Shown here: one piece after another, positions 1-8,396 of the stretch | How the letters are laid out: each line of letters opens with the position of its first letter | How positions within the stretch are numbered: the first letter of the stretch is position 1 | NCBI GenBank assembly: GCA_020639135.1 | Contig: JACKHE010000001.1 | Coordinates: 248,001 to 312,000 of the forward strand | Direction of reading: 5' to 3' | Length of the DNA stretch: 64,000 nucleotides | From: Phycisphaeraceae bacterium | GTDB taxonomy: Bacteria; Planctomycetota; Phycisphaerae; Phycisphaerales; UBA1924 | Position numbers and translations under genes: made by a program | The notes under the pieces: generated by a model | Seen by the model: the letters and a program-made list of their open reading frames with translations, nothing else | Told to the model about the DNA's origin: nothing | Database searches by the model: none

Positions 1-805
1 CGACCCCGCCGGCTCGATCCTCGAGCCCCTGGTCAACCGGGGCGAGGACGTCACGCCCGGCGCCTGGCTCGTCGAGGGCATGGGCGAGGACTTCGTCCCG
101 GACGTGTGCGACATCAAGCTCGTCGATGAGGCGATCGCCGTCACCGACGCGGACTCCTTCCACGCGGGCCGCGAGCTCCTGCTCAGGGAGGGCATCCTCG
201 GCGGCTCGAGCACCGGCTGCCTGCTCCACGCCGCGCTGCTGTGGTGCCGGAAGCAGACGCAGCCGAGAACGGTCGTCACCTTCGTCTGCGACAACGGCGC
301 CAAGTACCTCTCGAAGATGTACAACGACTTCTGGATGATCGACAACGGGTTCATCCAGCGCCCCAAGTCCGGCGACCTCCGCGACCTGATCGCCCGCCGC
401 CACAGCGCCCGCGAGGACTTCACGCTCAAGCCGACCGACACGCTGGCCAACGCGCTCAAGACAATGAAGCTGTACGACGTCTCGCAGGTCGCCGTCGTCG
501 AGCCGCTGCCCGACCCCGAGAAGACCGGCAAGCGCCGGAGCCGGGCGATCGGCATCATCGACGAGAGCGATGTGCTGCTGGCGCTGCTGGGCGAGAACAC
601 CGACCTCGACAGCCCCGTCAGCGAGTTCATGACCAAGCGCCTGGAGACGATCCCGCCCAAGGCGCCAATCGAGCGGCTCGTGCCCATCTTTCGCGCCGAC
701 CGCGTCGCGATCGTCGCCGATCCCAACGACAGCGACCGCTTCATGGGGCTGATCACCCGGATCGACCTGATCAACTACCTCAGGGCGCAGCGTCCGACCG
801 ACTGA
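1..805 (+). CDS. cbs: Cystathionine beta-synthase, C-terminal part (5' truncated)
   Basis: The window opens inside this gene, with the reading frame starting at base 2; 267 codons are visible. It would condense serine (or O-acetylserine) with homocysteine or sulfide, using PLP. The first visible residues (DPAGSILEP) and VEGMGEDFVPDVC belong to the C-terminal half of a fold-type II PLP enzyme, and GGSSTGCLL is the family's phosphate-cradle region. From about visible residue 140 onward it carries a pair of CBS domains (TDTLANALKTMKLYDVSQVAVVE is too long to be chance; later SEFMTKRLETIPPKAPI), as in cystathionine beta-synthase rather than plain cysteine synthase. It lies 58 bp before a cystathionine gamma-lyase gene, so the pair fits reverse transsulfuration from methionine to cysteine. 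The PLP lysine is outside the window. Confidence 0.88.
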   Translation, partial: DPAGSILEPLVNRGEDVTPGAWLVEGMGEDFVPDVCDIKLVDEAIAVTDADSFHAGRELLLREGILGGSSTGCLLHAALLWCRKQTQPRTVVTFVCDNGAKYLSKMYNDFWMIDNGFIQRPKSGDLRDLIARRHSAREDFTLKPTDTLANALKTMKLYDVSQVAVVEPLPDPEKTGKRRSRAIGIIDESDVLLALLGENTDLDSPVSEFMTKRLETIPPKAPIERLVPIFRADRVAIVADPNDSDRFMGLITRIDLINYLRAQRPTD

Positions 806-863
806 CCCCACCCACGCACCACCGCGACTCAACCCCGCACGCCGTCCAGCCGAGACTCCGTTC

Positions 864-2054
864 ATGATCGACCCCCGCGAAACACGACCCGGGACACGCG
901 TCATCCACGCCGGCCAGCGCCCCGAGCCGACCACCGGCGCCGTCATGCCGCCGATCTTCCTCTCCTCGACCTACGCGCAGGACTCCCCCGGCGTCCACAA
1001 GGGGTTCGAGTACACGCGATCGCACAACCCGACCCGCTACGCGCTGGAGCGCCTCGTCGCGCTGCTCGAGGGCTCGACCATCCCCGAGGAGGCCGACCCC
1101 TCCCGCGGCGGCTTCGCCTTCTCTTCCGGGATGGCCGCCATCGCCACCGTGCTCGACCTGCTCGACCACGGCGCCAGGGTCGTCACGGGCGACGACCTCT
1201 ACGGCGGCTCGCACCGCCTGCTCCGACGCGTGCGAGAGCGCTCGCAGGGGCTGCGCATCACGGCCGTAGACATGACCGACGAACAACGCTTCGAGGACGC
1301 GATGACCGCCGACACGGCGCTCGTCTGGCTCGAGACCCCGACCAACCCGCTGCTCAAGGTCTTCGACCTGGAGGCGATCGTCCGCATCGCCAGGGCGAAG
1401 AACCCCGGCGTGATCGTCGGTTGCGACAACACCTTCGCCACCCCCATCAACCAGCGCCCCCTCGAGCACGGCTGCGACCTCGTCATGCACAGCGCGACGA
1501 AGTACCTCAACGGGCACTCCGACTGCGTCGCGGGGCTGCTCGTGGCCCGCACGCAAGAGCTCGCCGAGCGCATCCGGTTCGTCCAGAACTCCGCCGGCCC
1601 CGTCTGCTCGCCCTTCGATTCGTACATGGTCCTCCGCGGCGTCAAGACCCTCGACGTGCGCATGCAGCGCCACAACGAGAGCGCGATGCGCATCGCGAAG
1701 TGGCTCGAATCCCGCAAGGACGTCGATCGCGTCGTGTACCCGGGGCTCCCCTCGCACCCAAGGCACGAGGTCGCCAGGCGACAGATGAGCGGCTTCGGTG
1801 GGATGATCACGATCTTCCTGGGCGGCGGGCTGGAGCACTCGCGAACGATGCTCGAGCGCGTCCGAATCTTCGCGCTCGCCGAGTCGCTCGGGGGCGTCGA
1901 GTCCCTCATCGAGCACCCGGCGATCATGACGCACGCCTCCGTCCCCCCGGCCCAGCGCGCCGAACTCGGCATCGCCGACAACCTCGTCCGCCTCAGCGTC
2001 GGCATCGAGGACCCGGAGGACCTCATCGCCGACCTGGAGCAGGCGCTGGCGTGA
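864..2054 (+). CDS. Cystathionine gamma-lyase / gamma-synthase family PLP enzyme
   Basis: 396 residues, the usual length for the Cys/Met metabolism PLP family. It likely cleaves cystathionine to cysteine, 2-oxobutyrate and ammonia. Diagnostic segments are the SRSxNPTR-like stretch YTRSHNPTRYALE near residue 50, FSSGMAAIATVL near 86, the PLP-contacting LETPTNPLL near 156, and MHSATKYLNGHSD with the Schiff-base lysine at K213. The position after the cystathionine beta-synthase gene favours the lyase, but gamma-synthase or another homologue cannot be excluded from sequence alone. Its stop codon overlaps the GTG start of the next gene (GTGA), implying translational coupling with a thiamine gene of unrelated function. 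Confidence 0.9.
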   Translation: MIDPRETRPGTRVIHAGQRPEPTTGAVMPPIFLSSTYAQDSPGVHKGFEYTRSHNPTRYALERLVALLEGSTIPEEADPSRGGFAFSSGMAAIATVLDLLDHGARVVTGDDLYGGSHRLLRRVRERSQGLRITAVDMTDEQRFEDAMTADTALVWLETPTNPLLKVFDLEAIVRIARAKNPGVIVGCDNTFATPINQRPLEHGCDLVMHSATKYLNGHSDCVAGLLVARTQELAERIRFVQNSAGPVCSPFDSYMVLRGVKTLDVRMQRHNESAMRIAKWLESRKDVDRVVYPGLPSHPRHEVARRQMSGFGGMITIFLGGGLEHSRTMLERVRIFALAESLGGVESLIEHPAIMTHASVPPAQRAELGIADNLVRLSVGIEDPEDLIADLEQALA

Positions 2055-3220
2055 ATCCGGGGCGTGGATACGATGCCGTCGTGCCACCAGCCGATCCAGC
2101 GACACTCCGGATCCTTGACGCCGCGGCCAACCGCGCCGCCGAGGGCCTGCGCGTTCTGGAAGACATCGCCCGCTTCGCGCTCGACGACGCGGCGCTGACC
2201 ACCGAGCTGAAAACCATCCGCCACGGCGTGCGTGAAACGCTGACCGCCGCCGGGATCGACCCGGCGCGGCTCATCGCCTGCCGCGACACGCCGGGAGACG
2301 TGGGCACGCGGATCGAGACGCCATCGGAGCGGTCCCGGCCCTCACGACGCGCGGTGGCTGACGCCGCGGCCGGTCGTGCGGCCGAGGCGCTGCGCTCGAT
2401 CGAGGAAACGCTGAAACAGCCCGCCCCACAGGCCGCCGTTCACGCCGAATCGCTCCGCTACCGCCTGTACGAGGCGCACCGGAGGCTCTCGCTGGCGCAG
2501 GGCGCCGATCGTGCCGGGTTCACTGGCTGGCGGCTGTGCGCGCTCATCACGGAGTCCCTGTGCGCCCGCCCCTGGCTGGAGGTCGCCGAGCGGGCGATCG
2601 CCGGGGGCGCCGACTGCGTGCAGCTCCGTGAGAAGGCGCTGAGCGATGCCGAGCTGCTCCGCAGAGCGCGCGCGCTCGTGGACCTCGCGCACCCGCTCGG
2701 CGCCGGTGTGGTCATTAATGACCGCCCCGACATCGCGCTGCTCGCCGGCGCCGACGGTGTCCATGTCGGGCAGGGCGACCTCGACGTCGCGTCGATCCGC
2801 AGGCTCGCCGGCGCGAGCCTCCTTGTGGGCGTCTCCGCCTCGACGATCGAGCAGGCAACCGCCGCCAGAGCCGCTGGGGCCGATTCCTGCGGCGTCGGCG
2901 CCATGTTCCCCACGACCACCAAGCGCAAGGACGAGATCGCCGGGCCAGCGCTGCTGCGCGACTACCTGGCGCACGAGCCCGCGCTTCCCCCCGCGCTCGC
3001 CATCGGAGGGATCACCCCGGCGAACCTCGGCGGCCTGATCGCCGAGGCGGGCGCCGGGCCCTTCGGCGTCGCCGTCAGCAGCGCGATCTGCGGCGCCGAT
3101 GACCCCGAAGTCGAGACGAGATCGATCCGATCACAACTGGACCACACCGCCGTCACCCCCAGAACCCAGGAGCCGCCATGCCCGTCGAGTTCCAGCAGGC
3201 AACCCTCGACAACGGGTTGA
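2051..3220 (+). CDS. thiE: Thiamine phosphate synthase with N-terminal ThiD2 domain
   Basis: 389 residues from a GTG start that overlaps the preceding stop by 4 bp; a second in-frame GTG at 2081 is a possible alternative. Residues about 17-140 resemble the ThiD2 domain (TLRILDAAANRAAEGLRVLE), known as an N-terminal extension of ThiE. The C-terminal half is a ThiE TIM barrel: CVQLREKALSD, INDRPDIALLAGADGVHVGQ, VGVSAST, GVGAMFPTTTK and LAIGGITPANLG. It joins the thiazole and HMP pyrophosphate moieties to give thiamine phosphate. The last 14 codons overlap the start of the M16 peptidase gene in another frame, so the C-terminal tail beyond about residue 350 is probably non-essential. Confidence 0.87.
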   Translation: MNPGRGYDAVVPPADPATLRILDAAANRAAEGLRVLEDIARFALDDAALTTELKTIRHGVRETLTAAGIDPARLIACRDTPGDVGTRIETPSERSRPSRRAVADAAAGRAAEALRSIEETLKQPAPQAAVHAESLRYRLYEAHRRLSLAQGADRAGFTGWRLCALITESLCARPWLEVAERAIAGGADCVQLREKALSDAELLRRARALVDLAHPLGAGVVINDRPDIALLAGADGVHVGQGDLDVASIRRLAGASLLVGVSASTIEQATAARAAGADSCGVGAMFPTTTKRKDEIAGPALLRDYLAHEPALPPALAIGGITPANLGGLIAEAGAGPFGVAVSSAICGADDPEVETRSIRSQLDHTAVTPRTQEPPCPSSSSRQPSTTG

Positions 3221-4398
3221 CGATCGTCGCCGAGACCGACCCGGACGCGCACACCGCCGCGTGCGGGTTCTTCGTCAAGACCGGCGCCCGCGACGAGAAG
3301 AGCGAGGTCATGGGCGTCAGCCACTTCCTCGAGCACATGATGTTCAAGGGCACCGAGCGGCGCAGCGCCGACGACGTCAACCGCGAGTTCGACGAGATCG
3401 GCGCCAAGTACAACGCCTTCACCACCTCGGAGATGACCGCGTTCCACGCGCACGTGCTCCCCGAGATGCTCCCGATGGCGACAGACATCCTCGCCGACAT
3501 CCTCCGGCCCGCGCTGCGCGAGGCCGACTTCGACGACGAGAAGAAGGTGATCCTCGAAGAGATCGCCATGTACAAGGACGAGCCCTTCTGGACGCTCTAC
3601 GAAGAGCTGACCGCCCGCCGCTTCGGCGACCACCCGCTCGCCCACCGCGTGCTGGGGACCAACGAGACGATCACCGCCATGACGGCGCCGCAGATGAAGG
3701 GCTACTTCACCGAGCGCTACGCGGCGGACAACACCGTCGTCTCGTTCGCGGGCCGGGTCCGCTTCGAGGACGCCGTCGATCAGGTCCGCGCCGCGTGCGC
3801 CGGCTGGTCCGCCAGCGGGACGCACCGGAGCCTCGGCTCCCCGTCCTTCCGGGACGAGACCTTCACGCTGACCGACGAGAATGTCTCGCGGTGCTATATG
3901 CTGATGTCCGCCGAGGCGCCGGCGATGCAGGACCCGCGCCGCTACGCCGCGACGCTGCTGTCGCTGGCGCTGGGCGACTCGGGCAACTCGAAGCTGCACT
4001 GGTCGCTGATCGAGCCGGGGCTCGCCGACGAGGCGCAGGCGTTCTACGACCCCCACGACGCGACCGGCGTCTTCTCCGTCTTCGCCACGTGCGACCCGGA
4101 CCGCGCCGACGACGTCTGGTCCGTCCTCGAGCGCGAGACCGACGCCATCGCGCAGACGATCACCGCGGACGACCTCGAGCGCCTGCGCAACAAGCTCGCC
4201 ACAAGCGTCACCCTCGCCGGCGAGCGCCCCGACGGGCGCATGCAGCGCCTGGGCAAGCTCTGGACCTACCTCGCCTCGCACCGGACGCTCGAGCAGGAGC
4301 TGGAGTCGATCAACGCCGTCACGCTCGGCGACATCCATGCGCTGTGCGAGGCGTTCCCGCTCAGGCCCCGCACGGTGGGACGGTTGATGCCGGGGTAA
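3178..4398 (+). CDS. M16 family zinc metallopeptidase (processing-peptidase-like)
   Basis: 406 residues, the size of a one-chain bacterial M16B peptidase. The inverted zinc motif HxxEH is intact: HFLEH at residues 49-53, followed by MMFKGT. The third ligand is expected in the EKKVILEEI segment around E127/E128, about 75 residues downstream. The second, catalytically inert half has the usual two-domain layout. No signal peptide is visible, so a cytosolic role in peptide turnover is likely. The start (ATG at 3178, overlapping the end of thiE) is supported by the conserved N-terminal LDNGLTIVAE strand. The substrate cannot be predicted. Confidence 0.9.
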   Translation: MPVEFQQATLDNGLTIVAETDPDAHTAACGFFVKTGARDEKSEVMGVSHFLEHMMFKGTERRSADDVNREFDEIGAKYNAFTTSEMTAFHAHVLPEMLPMATDILADILRPALREADFDDEKKVILEEIAMYKDEPFWTLYEELTARRFGDHPLAHRVLGTNETITAMTAPQMKGYFTERYAADNTVVSFAGRVRFEDAVDQVRAACAGWSASGTHRSLGSPSFRDETFTLTDENVSRCYMLMSAEAPAMQDPRRYAATLLSLALGDSGNSKLHWSLIEPGLADEAQAFYDPHDATGVFSVFATCDPDRADDVWSVLERETDAIAQTITADDLERLRNKLATSVTLAGERPDGRMQRLGKLWTYLASHRTLEQELESINAVTLGDIHALCEAFPLRPRTVGRLMPG

Positions 4399-4401
4399 GC
4401 A

Positions 4402-4497
4402 CCCGTGCCACTACAACGCCGCGCTAGCGGCGCTGTAGTGCTCTTGAATCAAACCGTGTAAAGCACTACAGCGCCTTCGGCGTTGTAGTGGCACGGG
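4402..4497 (+). repeat. Bipartite palindromic repeat (REP/BIME-like), copy 1
   Basis: Two hairpins in inverted orientation. The first spans 4409-4440 and the second 4464-4490; both have the arm CACTACA(A/G)CGCC. The whole unit is closed by a perfect 19-bp outer inverted repeat beginning CCCGTGCCACTAC. A second copy with the same architecture lies at 5704-5796. It sits between the convergent 3' ends of the M16 gene and the minus-strand gene at 4466-5104, whose last codons and stop it supplies. It resembles REP/BIME elements mobilised by RAYT transposases; no RAYT gene is in the window. Confidence 0.85.
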
Positions 4498-5104
4498 CTC
4501 TGACAGGTTCAGCCTTCAGCGCCCGCTCGATCTTCCCGATCGTCTTGCCCAGCTCCTCCCGCGCGATCCCTTCGCTCTTGCGCCACATCGATCGCAGCAT
4601 CCACGGCAGCGGGATCACCGTCAGCGGCAGGTACCACGCCGCCGTCACCCAGAACGCGTTGGGGTACCCCGGGAAGTACGTCTGGATCATCGAGTCCGTC
4701 AGCCACACGCCCGGCCAGATCGACACGCTGACCAGCGCCACCGCGATCACGGGGAACTTCTTCATCAATCGCAGCCGCAGCGCGATCGTGCAGCCCCCGT
4801 CGCTCGGGGTGATCTCGCCAAGCAGCTCCCGGTCGAAGGGCTCGCCGTACACCAGCGCCCGGAACGCGTGGTCGCCGCGCCGCTCGAATCCCGGCAGCTT
4901 CCCCTGCTTCGCGGCGCGATCCAGCAGACCCAGCGCTTCGTCGGGCGGCGAGGCCGATCCGATCGAGCCCGGCGCCGACAGCGACGCCGGCCGGGCGGTC
5001 CCGGCGTCGGCATTTTGCGCCGGCGGTTCGGCGGTGGTGATCGGACCTTCCGTCAAGGGAGTCTCCGCAGGGTGGTCGCGTGGGAGGGGTTGTCCCGATC
5101 CCAA
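4466..5104 (-). CDS. Hypothetical membrane protein
   Basis: About 212 residues. I do not recognise the family. A proline- and alanine-rich N-terminus (residues 1-55) is followed by a soluble stretch (LDRAAKQGKLPGFERRGD) and two hydrophobic segments (FPVIAVALVSVSIWPGVWLT and a second around FWVTAAWYLPLTVIPLPWML), then a basic amphipathic helix. The only start near the N-terminus is a TTG at 5104, so the true start is uncertain and could be internal. The final residues ARATTTPKAL and the stop codon are encoded inside the palindromic repeat at 4402-4497, suggesting the repeat inserted into or replaced the original 3' end. Confidence 0.6.
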   Translation of the reverse strand: MGSGQPLPRDHPAETPLTEGPITTAEPPAQNADAGTARPASLSAPGSIGSASPPDEALGLLDRAAKQGKLPGFERRGDHAFRALVYGEPFDRELLGEITPSDGGCTIALRLRLMKKFPVIAVALVSVSIWPGVWLTDSMIQTYFPGYPNAFWVTAAWYLPLTVIPLPWMLRSMWRKSEGIAREELGKTIGKIERALKAEPVRARATTTPKAL

Positions 5105-5195
5105 CGAGGGTCGGGGGGAGTGTACCGATCATGATCGTCCATCTCGCCCGCTCCGCTTGCGTGAGGGGTCCGAAAGCCCGATTGCGCCTGCAGCC

Positions 5196-5693
5196 ATGCG
5201 CCAGGGCGATGAACTACCACCGATGCCTCCGCAGCAGACGCCCAGGCTCCGGCTCGTCGCGCCCGAGGTCGAGGTCGAGGACGAGTCGATCGAGGTGCAA
5301 CGCCGCCTCCGGCGGGCCGAGGTCGTCCGCGAGAACCGCGCCGCCTCGCAGATCCCGCCCCTCGACGCACAGGCCATCTTCAGCCGCAGCATCGCCGACC
5401 AGCTCGACGGCGGGCGCGCCGCCCTGCTCACCCCCGAACGCCGCGAGCGGCTCGTCGCCCTGGGCCGGCGCCTGGGCATGAACCAGTTCAACGCCAACCT
5501 CGTCATCGCGCAGGTCCAGGACGCCGCCCGGCGCGGCGAGGACCTGAGCAAGCCCGCCGTCCAGGCGAGGCTCGATCTCGTGCAGGAGACGCTGCACCGC
5601 AAGCGCATGATCGGCGCCGGCGTCGCCATCGCCGCGATGCTCCTGGCCATGGGCATGTTCATGGCGCTCATCGGCTGGGTTCAGGGCGGGTGA
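5196..5693 (+). CDS. Small hypothetical protein with C-terminal membrane anchor
   Basis: 165 residues from ATG 5196; an in-frame ATG at 5223 is an equally good start. The N-terminal part is charged and helical (VQRRLRRAEVVRENRAASQ; LTPERRERLVALGRRLG), followed by one C-terminal transmembrane segment (GVAIAAMLLAMGMFMALIGW) and a very short tail, as in tail-anchored proteins. I do not recognise the family. It is divergent from the membrane protein at 4466-5104 with about 90 bp between them, and it is followed directly by the second palindromic repeat. Coding is supported by uninterrupted frame and GC-rich third positions; function is unknown. Confidence 0.6.
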   Translation: MRQGDELPPMPPQQTPRLRLVAPEVEVEDESIEVQRRLRRAEVVRENRAASQIPPLDAQAIFSRSIADQLDGGRAALLTPERRERLVALGRRLGMNQFNANLVIAQVQDAARRGEDLSKPAVQARLDLVQETLHRKRMIGAGVAIAAMLLAMGMFMALIGWVQGG

Positions 5694-5703
5694 ACGGCGA
5701 AAA

Positions 5704-5796
5704 CCGTGCCACTACAACGCCGAAGGCGCTGTAGTGCTTCGCACCGTTGCACCCCGAGCACTACAACGCCGCGCAGAGGCGTTGTAGTGGCACGGG
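5704..5796 (+). repeat. Bipartite palindromic repeat (REP/BIME-like), copy 2
   Basis: Same design as 4402-4497: hairpin one at 5710-5736 and hairpin two at 5759-5789, both with the CACTACAACGCC arm, enclosed by an outer inverted repeat (CCGTGCCACTACAACG at the left end). The spacer between hairpins differs from copy 1, while the arms and ends are conserved. It lies 10 bp after the stop at 5693 and 27 bp before the peroxiredoxin start. Confidence 0.85.
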
Positions 5797-5823
5797 GGTT
5801 GGGTCTTCATCTACCATCCACCC

Positions 5824-6390
5824 ATGCCTCCCATCGACCCCGGCCAGCGCGCCCCCGCATTCACCCTCCCCGACCAGAACTGCCAATCGCACCGCCTATC
5901 CCAGCACAAGGGCAAGGCCGTCGTCCTCTTCTTCTACCCCAAGGACGACACCAGCGGCTGCACGCAGGAGGCCTGCGACTTCCGCGATGATTATTCGAAA
6001 TTCAAACGAGCAGACGCCGTCGTCCTTGGGATCAGCCCCCAGAACGTCAGGAGCAAGGCGAAGTTCGCGACCAAGATCGGCCTGAACTACCCCATCCTCG
6101 CCGACGAGCCGGGCGACGACGGGATCCCGCCGATCTGCGCCAGGTACGGCGTCTGGGTCGAGAAATCCATGTACGGCCGCAAGTACATGGGCGTGCAGCG
6201 CACGACGTACCTCATCAAGCCCAGCGGGACGATTGCGCGACGCTGGGACAAGGTGAAGATTCCGGGGCATGTGGATGAAGTCCTGGCTGCGGTGAAATCG
6301 CTTGAGCGTGTCACTGCGCCTCGGCTCGCCGCGACCACTCGAACTCCAGCGGCTCCAGCTCCGCCGTCAGGCGCCGGCGTTCGGCGCTGA
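5824..6390 (+). CDS. bcp: Bcp-type peroxiredoxin (thiol peroxidase)
   Basis: 188 residues. It reduces peroxides with a thiol cycle in the cytosol. The AhpC/TSA fold is clear: PAFTLPDQN, VVLFFYPKDDTSGCTQEAC with peroxidatic C46 and resolving C51 five residues later (the typical Bcp arrangement), VVLGISPQ and YPILADE. The C-terminal 25 residues (RLAATTRTPAAPAPP) are low-complexity and overlap the end of the convergent ABC-F gene by 80 bp, so that tail is probably unstructured. Confidence 0.93.
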   Translation: MPPIDPGQRAPAFTLPDQNCQSHRLSQHKGKAVVLFFYPKDDTSGCTQEACDFRDDYSKFKRADAVVLGISPQNVRSKAKFATKIGLNYPILADEPGDDGIPPICARYGVWVEKSMYGRKYMGVQRTTYLIKPSGTIARRWDKVKIPGHVDEVLAAVKSLERVTAPRLAATTRTPAAPAPPSGAGVRR

Positions 6391-8338
6391 TGCGGTCCAT
6401 TTTCTTCCCGTCACGCCAGACATCGGGGTCGTTCATCTGCGCGTCCGCCTGCGCGATGCCGGTCTCGAGCTCCTCGATCTTCTGTTCGAGCTGCTCCATC
6501 GACATCCGCTCGAGCAGGCGCTGGGCGTTGCTCGTGGATTTCGCTTGCGGCGCCTGCTTCGCCTTCTGCGCCTCCTGCTGGGCCTTGCGCTGCTTCTCCT
6601 TGCGGCGCTCCTCCTCACGCTGGGCCTCAAACTCCGCCTGCGCCTCGCTCTGACGCCTGGCGTGCCGCTCGCGCCAGTCGGTGTAGTTGCCGATGACGAT
6701 CTCCGCCTCGCCGGCGCCGTCGAGGGCGATCACGTGGTCGCACACCGCGTCGATGAGCGCGCGGTCGTGGCTGATCAGCAGCACCGTCCCGGTGTAGCCG
6801 CCCTCCAGCGACAGCGCCTCCTCCAGCCGCTCGGCGCTGGGGATGTCCAGGTGGTTCGTCGGCTCGTCGAGCACCAGCAGGTTCTTGGCGCTGGCGATGA
6901 GCGCCGCCAGCCGGCACCGGCTCGTCTCGCCCCCCGAGAGCACGAGCATCTCCTTGTCCTGCTCGCTCCCGGAGAACAGGAACGCGCCGGCGAGGTCGCG
7001 CGACTGCTGCTCGCTCAGCTCCACCGCGCCGTCGGTGTTGCGCTTGACCTCGCGCTGGATGTACCGGTGCACCGACAGCTCCGGGTCCACTCCCTCGCTC
7101 GTCTGCTTGAAGTGCCCCACCAGCACGTTCGAGCCGATCTTCGTGAACCCGTCGTCCGACTCCTGCTCGCCCAGCAGGCACCGCGCGAGCGTGGACTTGC
7201 CGGCGCCGTTGGGGCCGATGATCCCCCACCGCTCGCCCCGGCTGACCGTCAGGTCCAGGTCGTGGAAGAGCACCTTCTGCGCGTCCTCGCCCTCGATCCG
7301 CTCGCCGGTCCGGTGGTCGATGTTCTCGTAGCGCTTGCCCAGGCGCCGGGCGGTGATGACCTGATCGCCGGACCTCGGGGCCTTCGGCAGCGAGAGGCTG
7401 AGCGTGCTCAGCTCCATCGGCCGCTCGATCGCCTGCTCGCGCTGGCGGTCGAGCTTGCTCTGACGGCCCTTGGCCTCCTTGGCGCGCTGGCCGGTCTTGT
7501 ACTTGCGGATGTACGCCTCCTGGCGCTTGAACTCCGTCTGCTGCTTCTCGTAGGCGCGCTGCTGCGTGAGCCTGCGCTGCGCGCGGATCTCCCGGAACGC
7601 GCTGTACGAGCCCGGGTAGTCGATGAGCCGCGCGAACTCGACCTCCACGATCCGGTCCACCACGTTGTCCAGCAGGTACCGGTCGTGGCTGACCATCAGC
7701 ACGGCGCCGGCGTACTCCTCCTTCAGGAACGTCTCCAGCCACAGGCACCCCTCGATGTCGAGGTGGTTCGTCGGCTCGTCCAGCAGCAGCGCGTCGGGCG
7801 CCTCCAGCAGTAGCCGCGCCAGCGCCAGCCGCGCGCGCTGCCCGCCGGACAGGTCCGCGCACCTGATCGCGAACTGCGAATCGGTGAATCCCAGCCCGTG
7901 CAGCGTCGCGTCGATCTTGTGGTCGATCGCGTAACCGCCGGCGGACTCGATCCGCGCCTCGAGACGCTCCTGGTCCCGGAGCAGCCGGTCCAGGTCGTCG
8001 CCCTGCGCCGACGCCATCTGGTCGAACACCTTGTGCAACTGCCGGTGCAGGTGGTGCAGCTCGGCGAACGCCCCCTCGGCCGCGTCGCGCAGCGATTCCT
8101 CCGGGTCGAGCTCGGGGTCCTGCTTGAGGTAGCCGACCCGCTTGCCCTTCTGGATGATCACCTCCCCGGTGTCGGGCCGGATCACGCCGGCGAGCGCCTT
8201 GAGCAGCGTCGATTTCCCCCCGCCGTTGCGCCCGACGATCCCGATCCGCTCGCCGGGCTCGACCGACAGCGACACCCCGTCGAGGATGATGTCGGGGCCG
8301 TAGTGCACGCGCAGATTGGTCGCCGCGAGGATGGGCAT
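6311..8338 (-). CDS. ABC-F family ATP-binding protein
   Basis: 675 residues from ATG 8338. The frame is open further upstream, but the N-terminal MPILAATNLRVHYG is the normal start of this family. There are two ATPase domains with no membrane domain: Walker A GRNGGGKS at 36-43 with signature LSGGQRARLALARLL and LLLDEPTNHLD, then GPNGAGKST with LSGGETSRCRLAALI and LVLDEPTNHLD. A charged interdomain linker (KQQTEFKRQEAYIRKYKTGQR) and a coiled-coil C-terminus rich in E, Q and R complete the Uup/YheS-like plan. ABC-F proteins act on the ribosome; which tRNA-site function applies here is not evident. It follows lpxA after 58 bp. Confidence 0.92.
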   Translation of the reverse strand: MPILAATNLRVHYGPDIILDGVSLSVEPGERIGIVGRNGGGKSTLLKALAGVIRPDTGEVIIQKGKRVGYLKQDPELDPEESLRDAAEGAFAELHHLHRQLHKVFDQMASAQGDDLDRLLRDQERLEARIESAGGYAIDHKIDATLHGLGFTDSQFAIRCADLSGGQRARLALARLLLEAPDALLLDEPTNHLDIEGCLWLETFLKEEYAGAVLMVSHDRYLLDNVVDRIVEVEFARLIDYPGSYSAFREIRAQRRLTQQRAYEKQQTEFKRQEAYIRKYKTGQRAKEAKGRQSKLDRQREQAIERPMELSTLSLSLPKAPRSGDQVITARRLGKRYENIDHRTGERIEGEDAQKVLFHDLDLTVSRGERWGIIGPNGAGKSTLARCLLGEQESDDGFTKIGSNVLVGHFKQTSEGVDPELSVHRYIQREVKRNTDGAVELSEQQSRDLAGAFLFSGSEQDKEMLVLSGGETSRCRLAALIASAKNLLVLDEPTNHLDIPSAERLEEALSLEGGYTGTVLLISHDRALIDAVCDHVIALDGAGEAEIVIGNYTDWRERHARRQSEAQAEFEAQREEERRKEKQRKAQQEAQKAKQAPQAKSTSNAQRLLERMSMEQLEQKIEELETGIAQADAQMNDPDVWRDGKKMDRISAERRRLTAELEPLEFEWSRRAEAQ

Positions 8339-8396
8339 GGTGCGATGATACGTCCGGGATCGCGGGATCAGCCGGCGCGTTCGGAAACGGCGCGGG

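Noticed and set aside
780..2105. Long minus-strand open frame opposite the gamma-lyase gene
   Set aside because: It is a mirror of a clear plus-strand gene and shows no domain; high GC keeps antisense frames open here and in many other places.
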